From positions 1-20,315 of the forward strand of contig CAXMMT010000048.1 of the NCBI GenBank assembly GCA_964194555.1: a stretch of 20,315 nucleotides of DNA, read 5' to 3'. Below the pieces are notes generated by a model. It did not search any database and had not been told where the DNA came from. It was given only the letters and a program-made list of their open reading frames with translations. Within the stretch, counting starts at the first letter, position 1, and each line of letters starts with the position of its first letter. The position numbers and the translations under genes were made by a program. This stretch comes from SZUA-217 sp964194555. GTDB lineage: Bacteria > Actinomycetota > Acidimicrobiia > Spongiisociales > ZC4RG35. Shown piece after piece: positions 13,533 through 19,921 of the stretch.

Positions 13533-16280
13533 CTATGAGGCACCCGCGAGAGTGTCGAGAAGCTCCTTGGTCGCCACCTCGTAGGGTATTGCCGCTCCCC
13601 GGGACCGGGCAGCGGAGAACTCGGAAGGGTCGAGTTTGTCTTCCAGCCCGTCCAACCACTTTGTCGCCATCTCTTCGATCGTGATGGTGTCGGACATGAT
13701 GCTTTGCGACCTCATCGGCTCGGCGAGCACCGTTGCCAGGAGTTCAACGGCCTCTGTGCGACGAGACATGAGCCCACGGATGTTCGCCACCTTGGTGATC
13801 ATGCCCAGCATGTCCGCAACCATGCCCATCTCCTCTGCCGCCGCCAGACTCTCGATGAATGCCCTTTCGGCAGCTTCGAGCTCTCCCACGGCGAGGTTGG
13901 CCTGGCCCAGACCTTCCAGGGCCACCATCGTTCCTCTTCGGTATCCAATCTCTCGACCCCGCGACACTTGTCGCGCGTAGAGCTCGATGGCGTCTTGAGG
14001 GCGTTGCTCGATGGTGGCGGCCGTGGCCTGGAGGTAGAGAGTCCACGTCATGAAATAGTGCTCGTCGAGGTCCTCGAACACCGTCATTGCTTCGGGAAGC
14101 AAGCGTCTCGGCGTATCCAGATCCTCGAGTAACAACGCAGGTAGAGACCTCCAGTTCTTCCCACCGGCCGCCCAGAACGGATTGTCCAGCTTCTCACCAC
14201 AGACGATCATCTCGTCGGTGGCCTCCACCATCTCGTCGAGACGACCGAGATACGACAGGTTGATCGCCAGGTTCTGTAGACCATGCCAAAGTGGAGTGGG
14301 CTCACCCGTAGCCCTGAGGACATCGAGGAGGCGCGCCGTCTTTTCCGCCTCCGGTTGACCCAGCAAGGCCAGGTTGTATGCCTTTGCGCCCTCTGCAAGG
14401 GCTTTCAATACTGCAGCCGATTCGTCTGGTGATTCGTCCTCAGCCACCACCGCCTGATCGAAGAGGGCGACACCTGCGAGATACCAGCCCCGAAGCTCGT
14501 ACAGAACATGCAACCCGTAGACCATCTTCAGAGCCTGGTCGAAGCTCTGTGTCTCCAGGAGATGACGCCAGGCCACACGGATGTTGTCGAGGTCTTCCTC
14601 CACCTTGTCCAACAACGCAGGTTGGTTGCCGAGATAGAACTGGTCGAAGAATTCGCTCATCATGTCGGCATGAAAGGCGCCATGGGCATCCTGCACCTGG
14701 CGACAGTGGACCTCGTCGGTCTTCAGTTCTGCCTCGGCGTACTGACGCAGCAACTCGTGCACCATGTATCGACCAGTTTCAGGGCTTGGCGAGATGAGTG
14801 ACTTGTTGACGAGTGTTGCCAGGTTTCGCAGCGAGGCCCCGGCTACGGCCGAAGCCGCCTCCCTTCTGAATCCCCCCCGGAAGACGGAGAGGGCCACGAA
14901 AATCTCGCGCTCGTCGTCGCTGAGGAGATTCCAGGAGTACTCGAACACGGCCCGAACACTTCGATGCCGGTCGGGGACGTCTCCCATCTCGGTTTCGAGG
15001 AAATCGAGATTCTTGGCTATCTCAGAAGCGATTTCGGGCACGGGCAACATGTCGACCCAAGCCGCGGCAAGAAGTATGCCCAGTGGCATTCCACCTGTGG
15101 TCTTCAGGATTTCCGCCAGCGGGTCAAGGTCCTCTCTTTCGAGAGCGAAGGCCGGTTTCGATCGTTTGGCTGCATCGAGAAAGAGACGAACCCCGCTTGT
15201 CTGCAGAGCCTCTTCGGCTGTCGCCCAGTTCGTCTCCAAACCGGCGAGAGTGAGCACCACCTCCCCCGTGATGTTGAGCTTGGCGCGGGTTGTGGTGATC
15301 ATCGTCACATTTGGTGCTGCCCCGAGGATCTCGGTAACTATCGATGCGCCTTCGATGAGATGCTCGAAGTTGTCGAATAGAAGGAGTTGGGTCTTGTTCG
15401 CCAGATAGGTCAATAGCTGGTTTTGCAGTGCTTCGTCAGAGGAAAACGCGACTCCGATGGACTCGGCGATTGTCTGGATGATGTCCTCTGTCGAACTGAT
15501 CTCAGCCAGGCTGATCACAAAGACCCCATCGGGGTAGTCGGCGACGACGTCGGCGGCGGCCTGCATGCCAAGACGTGTCTTGCCGGCGCCACCCGGGGCA
15601 AGAATCGTCAGCAGCCTGGTTTCGCCGAGCAGTCGGGTGGCCTCCGCCAGCTCGGTCCGACGACCGACGAAGTCGGTGAGTTGCTGTGGAAGGTTGTTGG
15701 GGGTGGCATCTAGAGACTTCAGAGGTGGAAAGATGTCTGGAAGACCGTCGACATCGAGTTGGTAGACATGTTCTGGCCGGGTGAGATCTTTGAGAGCGTG
15801 TTCGCCCATGTCTCGAATCGTCACACCTTGAGGAAGCTGATCCTGAACCAGTTCCCAGGTGGTGCGGGATAGGACGGTTTGTCTGCCGTGGGCGATCCCT
15901 CTGAGCCGTGCCGCCCTATTCACTGCTGAGCCGTAGTAGTCGCCAAGCTGCAAGTCGGCCGCCCCGGTATGTAGCGAAGCTCTGACGTGCAGTGGTTGGT
16001 CGGTGGCCCAATCAACTGTCGCCAGCCGACGTTGGACCGCGGCCGCGGCGGCAACAGCTTCGTGGGCGCTTTCGAAGACGATGAAACGGCTGTCACCTTC
16101 GCCACGAGGTTTGACCGAGACGCCGGCGTGGTCGCCCACCGCCTGATCGATGGCATCGTCGTGCTGCTGGAGGGCCTTCATCATCGTCTCCGGCGCCTCT
16201 TCCCACAGCCGGGTGCTCCCCTCCACGTCTGTGAACAGAAAAGTGACTACCCCATCGGGAAGGTTCGGCGTCGTCGTCAT
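13533..16280 (-). CDS. Class III nucleotidyl cyclase-STAND ATPase-TPR signalling protein
   Basis: This is a 915-residue protein. Residues about 10-175 are a class III cyclase domain: FTDVEGST with D18, GEGDS with D63 as the second metal Asp, and YYGSAVNRAARL with N121 and R125. Residues about 203-420 form an NTPase of the NB-ARC/STAND type, opening with DFVGRR; Walker A is APGGAGKTRL (K234) and Walker B is LLLFDNFEHL (about 299-308). A winged-helix-like segment follows (VFEYSWNLLSDDEREIFVAL), then helical TPR-like repeats to the end. Mycobacterial relatives (Rv0386, Rv1358, Rv2488c) have the same head and ATPase but end in a LuxR HTH, which is missing here. The Lys that selects ATP is replaced by Arg (R59), so cyclase activity is uncertain. 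The start overlaps the upstream gene's stop (ATGA). Confidence 0.92.
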   Translation of the reverse strand: MTTTPNLPDGVVTFLFTDVEGSTRLWEEAPETMMKALQQHDDAIDQAVGDHAGVSVKPRGEGDSRFIVFESAHEAVAAAAAVQRRLATVDWATDQPLHVRASLHTGAADLQLGDYYGSAVNRAARLRGIAHGRQTVLSRTTWELVQDQLPQGVTIRDMGEHALKDLTRPEHVYQLDVDGLPDIFPPLKSLDATPNNLPQQLTDFVGRRTELAEATRLLGETRLLTILAPGGAGKTRLGMQAAADVVADYPDGVFVISLAEISSTEDIIQTIAESIGVAFSSDEALQNQLLTYLANKTQLLLFDNFEHLIEGASIVTEILGAAPNVTMITTTRAKLNITGEVVLTLAGLETNWATAEEALQTSGVRLFLDAAKRSKPAFALEREDLDPLAEILKTTGGMPLGILLAAAWVDMLPVPEIASEIAKNLDFLETEMGDVPDRHRSVRAVFEYSWNLLSDDEREIFVALSVFRGGFRREAASAVAGASLRNLATLVNKSLISPSPETGRYMVHELLRQYAEAELKTDEVHCRQVQDAHGAFHADMMSEFFDQFYLGNQPALLDKVEEDLDNIRVAWRHLLETQSFDQALKMVYGLHVLYELRGWYLAGVALFDQAVVAEDESPDESAAVLKALAEGAKAYNLALLGQPEAEKTARLLDVLRATGEPTPLWHGLQNLAINLSYLGRLDEMVEATDEMIVCGEKLDNPFWAAGGKNWRSLPALLLEDLDTPRRLLPEAMTVFEDLDEHYFMTWTLYLQATAATIEQRPQDAIELYARQVSRGREIGYRRGTMVALEGLGQANLAVGELEAAERAFIESLAAAEEMGMVADMLGMITKVANIRGLMSRRTEAVELLATVLAEPMRSQSIMSDTITIEEMATKWLDGLEDKLDPSEFSAARSRGAAIPYEVATKELLDTLAGAS

Positions 16281-17326
16281 CGAGTCACGTTTTGGGTTAC
16301 TTCGTCAAGCTCTGGATGCTCGGCCGCCACGGTCTCGGCGAGTTCGGCCGTCTCTCCCCAGGGGTCGACCCCAAATCGGTAGACCTCAAAGGTAGGGGCG
16401 GCGTTGCTGTTGGGACCGAGTGGTTGGCTAACCAGATATCGGGCTGTGGGGCTCACCCCGAACCGCATGAGCTTGTAGAGACGCCCGATCGCCTCGCCCT
16501 GATCCTGAGTTCCTGAGTAGAGGTCGTTCATCGTGACGTACACCAGACCATAAAGAGCGTTGAACAGCTCGGAGACCTTTTGGAGATGGTCCGGGAACTC
16601 CTCGGTTCGAGGATTGTCCGGCACCGGCCAAACGGGACCGATCGGACTGGCGCCATCGGCGATCTGGAGGTACTTGTAGTAGTGGGTGAGCTCCTGGTGG
16701 TCGGGGTCCGCCCATCGCTGGTCGCTGACACCTTCTCCCTGGTGAATGATGATCTCGAGAGCCTCGTCAGCGCTGGCCCGGTCCTCGATGAGCATGAGGC
16801 CGCCGGCGTCGGATGCGTTGTAGGTGACCGGGCCGTAAAAGGCGGGGTCGGAGAGCTGCCGGGTTGGCTGATGATGCTCGAAGAGATCCATATCCTCGCT
16901 CAACATGTCGATCGCCAGCTCCAGGGCGCTGTAGAACTGTCCCAAAGTCTCGAAGTTGTCGTCTTCGGGGATGGCGCCAGGTGCCTGTGGTCTCTCGATG
17001 GTCAGGAAGGTTTCTCGCACCAGTTCGGGAGTGCATCGCTTCAACTCCAGAACCAACTCCGGCTGGTGATGAGCCAGGGGACACGGGTAGGCCGGGATCA
17101 TCTCGTAGTCGAAATGGGGGTCGCCTCCGAGAGCCGCGGTCAGGTTGGCCGTGAGACAGGCATGAAGCATCTCCTCGACAACCACGCTTGCGATCAGACG
17201 CGCCGCTTCCGACTCAGGGTCCTTGATGGAGTAGAACGCGTAGAGGTATGGCGGAATCGTGGAGAGTTCCACCTTGGTCGCCAGCGCGACGTGTGCTCTC
17301 AGATCTTGGATTGTCTCGATTGCCAT
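16277..17326 (-). CDS. Ferritin-like di-iron protein (VioB / iminophenylpyruvate dimer synthase-like domain)
   Basis: This 349-residue protein has an N-terminal half that is a ferritin-like four-helix domain of the type found in VioB and RebD-associated proteins. Candidate iron ligands in the first helix pair are E20 (TKVELSTIPPYLYA) and E51/E52 with H55 (VVVEEMLHACL). In the second pair, candidates are E135, E198 (IIHQGEG) and E212/H215 (QELTHYYKYL). The HQGEG followed by ELTHYYKY is characteristic of this family. Some members take part in making bisindoles, but most are uncharacterised. The ATG at 17326 begins the conserved domain; an in-frame extension to 17488 would run through antisense of a TetR tail and is rejected. 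The next gene, the cyclase-ATPase, starts in an ATGA overlap, so both are one operon. Confidence 0.85.
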   Translation of the reverse strand: MAIETIQDLRAHVALATKVELSTIPPYLYAFYSIKDPESEAARLIASVVVEEMLHACLTANLTAALGGDPHFDYEMIPAYPCPLAHHQPELVLELKRCTPELVRETFLTIERPQAPGAIPEDDNFETLGQFYSALELAIDMLSEDMDLFEHHQPTRQLSDPAFYGPVTYNASDAGGLMLIEDRASADEALEIIIHQGEGVSDQRWADPDHQELTHYYKYLQIADGASPIGPVWPVPDNPRTEEFPDHLQKVSELFNALYGLVYVTMNDLYSGTQDQGEAIGRLYKLMRFGVSPTARYLVSQPLGPNSNAAPTFEVYRFGVDPWGETAELAETVAAEHPELDEVTQNVTR

Positions 17327-17340
17327 TGTCAGCCAGCACG

Positions 17341-17490
17341 CTACCTGGCTAGGCGGGCTTCGAGGCCGTCGATGATGATCTCCAACCCGAACACGAACTC
17401 CTTGTCGAACTCGCATTGAGCGAGATGGGCGACGTGGAAAAAGTGGTCGGCCACCTCCTCCATCCGTGTCTTCAGATTGGTTACCCAAGG
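17341..17490 (-). pseudogene. C-terminal remnant of a TetR-family regulator
   Basis: By hand translation the minus strand is open for 49 codons: PWVTNLKTRMEEVADHFFHV, then AHLAQCEFDKEFVFGLEIII, then DGLEARLAR and TAG. The ending FxFGLxxIxDGLEARL is the classic last helix of TetR regulators with a TetR_C-type domain. A TGA lies in frame directly upstream (17491-17493). There is no room for the DNA-binding domain before the divergent SDR gene. The remnant ends 14 bases before the ferritin-like gene. It is the tail of a regulator whose front half has been deleted. Confidence 0.75.
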
Positions 17491-17505
17491 TCAGTATCGA
17501 AGGTC

Positions 17506-17518
17506 ATCTCGACGAGAT
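17506..17518. promoter_or_regulatory. Palindrome upstream of the SDR gene (possible orphan operator)
   Basis: ATCTCG-A-CGAGAT is a perfect 6-base inverted repeat, 27 bases before ATG 17546. It lies between the SDR gene and the TetR remnant, where an autoregulatory TetR operator is expected. Confidence 0.4.
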
Positions 17519-17545
17519 AGACAGCGAGCTAGAGCTTGTGGCAGC

Positions 17546-18484
17546 ATGAGCGAACGTATGGACCAGATGCATGTGATCTTTGGAGCCGGCCCGGTCGGTC
17601 TCGCTCTCACCGGCGAACTCGTCGGCCGAGGTCACCAGGTGCGGGTGGTGAGCCGATCGGGTTCGGCGTCCGTTCCCGACCAGGTGTCCCAGATGGCCGG
17701 TAACGCAGCCGATCCGGATTTCGCGATCGGCGCCGCAAGCGGGGCGGCGGTCGTCTATCAGGTGCTCAACCCGCCCTATCACCGCTGGCCTGAGGAGTTC
17801 CCGCCGCTACAGCGGAGTGTGGTGTCAGCGGCTCAGTCCGCCGGTGCCCGTTTTGTCTCGTTCGAGAATCTCTACATGTATGGAGACACCGGGGGTCAGC
17901 CCATCGACGAGGAGACTCCGATGGAACCACACACCCGCAAGGGAAAGGTGCGGCTGGAGATGGCGGAGACGCTTGCCGATCTCGGCTCCAGGGGCGACCT
18001 GGAGCTGGCGACGGCGCGGGCTTCGAACTATTTCGGTCCTCGGGCCACTTGGCAGTCACCTTTGGGAGAGAGGGTCATCGGCAGGGTGCTTGACGGGAAG
18101 TCGGCTCAAGTGGTCGGAGATCCGGACACCAAGCACAGTTACACCTACCTGAAGGATCTGAGCCGGGTGTTGGCGACGCTCGCCACTGACGATCATGCAG
18201 TGGGCGAGGTGTGGCACGTTCCCAACGCACCGGCGCGGACGACCACCGAGATTGTCGCAATGATCGGGGAGGAGTTGGGACGGGAGATCAAGGTCTCGGC
18301 TGCCCCCGAATTGCTGCTTCGGATGATGGGTCTCTTCAACCCGACCGTCCGGGAGCTGAATGAGATGCTCTACGAGTTCAAGCAGGACTTCGTCGCCGAT
18401 GGTGAGAAGTTCACCAGGGCATTTGGCATGAAGGCGACACCGCTCGATCAGGCGATAGCGGAGACGGTTGCCTGGTGGCGATGA
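17546..18484 (+). CDS. NAD-dependent epimerase/dehydratase-like protein (atypical SDR)
   Basis: This 312-residue protein has a Rossmann nucleotide-binding N-terminus VIFGAGPVGLALTGEL (G13, G15, G18) followed by a charged loop typical of NAD(P) binding. The family-type segment FENLYMYGDTGGQPIDEETP follows, then HTRKGKVRLEM. In catalytic SDRs the latter would carry Tyr-x-x-x-Lys; here the Tyr position is Thr (TRKGK), as in a known atypical group annotated as NAD-dependent epimerase. It may therefore be a binding or regulatory protein or use another chemistry. The later segment SYTYLKDLSRVLATLATDD is the substrate-domain hinge. ATG 17546 is chosen, with in-frame ATGs at 17558 and 17567 also possible and no Shine-Dalgarno to decide. 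A TetR remnant and palindrome sit directly upstream. Confidence 0.85.
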   Translation: MSERMDQMHVIFGAGPVGLALTGELVGRGHQVRVVSRSGSASVPDQVSQMAGNAADPDFAIGAASGAAVVYQVLNPPYHRWPEEFPPLQRSVVSAAQSAGARFVSFENLYMYGDTGGQPIDEETPMEPHTRKGKVRLEMAETLADLGSRGDLELATARASNYFGPRATWQSPLGERVIGRVLDGKSAQVVGDPDTKHSYTYLKDLSRVLATLATDDHAVGEVWHVPNAPARTTTEIVAMIGEELGREIKVSAAPELLLRMMGLFNPTVRELNEMLYEFKQDFVADGEKFTRAFGMKATPLDQAIAETVAWWR

Positions 18485-19555
18485 TCACGGTTCGCTAGCG
18501 GCCTCGATGGGCGCTCCCACCAGCCGGGTGATGAACTCCTCGTAGAACGCGTCAGGGCTGACGACTCCGGTAGCGACGGTCACTGTTTTGCCTGCGGCAT
18601 CTCGTGCGGTTCGACCAGTTTCTGGCCCCCCAACGATCACCAGTAGGTTGACGTCTTCGGTCTCGATGTCGACGTCACCGGTCACGACGGCCGCTGCTAG
18701 CTCGTCCCAGAACTGATAGAAGCCGCTGGTAACCGCTGGAAAGAGATCAACCAGACGGCCCAGGTAGGCGATCTGGTCAGATTGCTCCGCGCGCCTTAGT
18801 GTGGTCGCATACCCGTCAGGGACGGGCACATCGTTAGTGGCGTCGAGGGGGATGAGAGTGATCGGGACACCCGAGCTGATTACTGCGGCCGCCGCCGCCG
18901 GGTCAATGTAGATGTTCCACTCGGCGATCCCGTCAAACGTGTTTCCAGGAACGTCGACCGCGCCCCCCATGATCACTATGCCCTCCAGATTGCCGGCAAT
19001 GTGCGGGGAGGCCATCAGCGCGCGTGCAACGTTGGTGAGAGGACCGACGGCGTAGATGGTCACCGGGCGGCTGGATGCGAGAAGGACGTCGACAATCAAC
19101 TCGGGACCCGTCCCTTCATACGTAGTGGCAATCGAGGACGGGAGACCAGATGAGAGGTTTTCGTGACCCCGGAGAAATTCCTCCGGCCATGTATTGGCGT
19201 CGTTCGGGAGGTCGGGGTCGCATGCCACGGGAATGTCTTCTTGATCGAGCATGGCGAGGATGCCGATGGTCACCTCGAAGCCGAGATCACACCCCGCCTC
19301 GCCGGCAGCAGGCAGAGAGATGGCGATCACCTCGACGTCGGGATGGGACAGCAAATACATGAGACCACCGACGTCGGAGACGGTCGGGCTGTAATCGACA
19401 ATCACCGGTTTTGGTCCGGACTCCAGCTTTGGGGTCGTGGCGACAGTCGATGAGACCGGAGGAGTGGTTGCCGCTGTGGTCGATGTCTCGGCACTTGACG
19501 AGCACGCTGCACCCACCAGACCGAAGGAAAGGAGTGCCACAAGCATCTTCTTCAT
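18485..19555 (-). CDS. Nucleoside-hydrolase-like lipoprotein
   Basis: This is a 356-residue secreted lipoprotein. The signal peptide MKKMLVALLSFGLVGAAC has a lipobox ending at C18, followed by a Ser/Thr-rich linker of about 30 residues. The rest is an inosine/uridine nucleoside hydrolase (IUNH) fold: TIYAVGPLTNVARAL, IVIMGGAVDVPGN, AEWNIYIDPAAAAAVISSGV and LIPLDATNDVPV are all family motifs. The Ca-binding DxDxxxDD at the start of the domain is degraded to DYSPTVSD (D54 and D61 kept; S56 and S60 replace Asp), and the C-terminal HD reads WD. Hydrolysis of nucleosides is therefore doubtful and ligand binding is possible. ATG 19555 is chosen over an upstream start at 19582 because it begins the signal peptide. 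It converges with the SDR gene with no gap. Confidence 0.88.
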   Translation of the reverse strand: MKKMLVALLSFGLVGAACSSSAETSTTAATTPPVSSTVATTPKLESGPKPVIVDYSPTVSDVGGLMYLLSHPDVEVIAISLPAAGEAGCDLGFEVTIGILAMLDQEDIPVACDPDLPNDANTWPEEFLRGHENLSSGLPSSIATTYEGTGPELIVDVLLASSRPVTIYAVGPLTNVARALMASPHIAGNLEGIVIMGGAVDVPGNTFDGIAEWNIYIDPAAAAAVISSGVPITLIPLDATNDVPVPDGYATTLRRAEQSDQIAYLGRLVDLFPAVTSGFYQFWDELAAAVVTGDVDIETEDVNLLVIVGGPETGRTARDAAGKTVTVATGVVSPDAFYEEFITRLVGAPIEAASEP

Positions 19556-19565
19556 GTGGGGTTCG

Positions 19566-19571
19566 ACAATA
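19566..19571 (-). promoter_or_regulatory. -10 element of the nucleoside-hydrolase-like gene
   Basis: TATTGT on the minus strand lies 10 bases before ATG 19555. It overlaps the oppositely directed -10 of the DksA-like gene by two bases. No strong -35 is visible. Confidence 0.35.
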
Positions 19572-19575
19572 AGCT
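19570..19575 (+). promoter_or_regulatory. -10 element of the DksA/TraR-like gene
   Basis: TAAGCT, then exactly 7 bases, then TTG 19583. This leaderless layout decides the start in the absence of a usable Shine-Dalgarno. Confidence 0.4.
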
Positions 19576-19582
19576 TGCCCAC

Positions 19583-19921
19583 TTGAAAAACTCGTCGGAG
19601 GAAGTTGCCGTTTCACTGGAAGCTCGGCGCGTGGAGCTGACGGCTGAACTCGATCGTCTGACCGAGCCACCGGCCGAGGGTTCAAGCATCGGGTTCGGCA
19701 AGAGGGTCGGCGAGGGCACCACCGAAGCCGTCGAGCGACTCGCCACAACAGCGACTGCTCGATCGATTGCTGCTTCCATCGCTGACATCGACCGCGCTTT
19801 GATCAAGGTCGACGCAGGTACCTATGGGATCTGTGACTCATGCGGCGACCCGATCCCAAAAGCTCGTCTCGAGGCTCTTCCCGCTACCGCGTTGTGTGTG
19901 AGCTGCGCATCAAAGACGTAA
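19583..19921 (+). CDS. DksA/TraR-family zinc-finger protein
   Basis: This 112-residue protein has an N-terminal helical region (SLEARRVELTAELDRLT), a second helix (SIAASIADIDRALIKVDAGT) and a C-terminal four-Cys zinc finger, YGICDSCGDPIP to ALCVSCASK (C84, C87, C105, C108). This is the DksA/TraR zinc-finger layout. Proteins of this family bind RNA polymerase through the secondary channel in proteobacteria; many actinobacterial members are uncharacterised, some acting at rRNA or stress promoters. The acidic coiled-coil tip DxxDA of true DksA is not evident. The frame is also open from GTG 19556. TTG 19583 is preferred because TAAGCT lies 7 bases upstream and the GTG would abut the divergent gene's ATG. 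The 3' end overlaps the convergent cyclase by 38 bases. Confidence 0.85.
   Translation: MKNSSEEVAVSLEARRVELTAELDRLTEPPAEGSSIGFGKRVGEGTTEAVERLATTATARSIAASIADIDRALIKVDAGTYGICDSCGDPIPKARLEALPATALCVSCASKT

Noticed and set aside
14764..15408. Plus-strand frame inside the cyclase-ATPase gene
   Set aside because: Ser/Arg-rich antisense shadow of the NTPase domain.
17327..17488. N-terminal extension of the ferritin-like protein to a start at 17488
   Set aside because: The extra 54 residues are Arg/Gly/Pro-rich and lie out of frame over a recognisable TetR tail; the conserved domain starts right after ATG 17326.
13317..17545. Genomic island or defence cassette around the STAND protein
   Set aside because: No integrase, tRNA, flanking repeats or composition shift seen; cyclase-STAND proteins of this type are ordinary actinobacterial signalling proteins, so a defence role is not supported.
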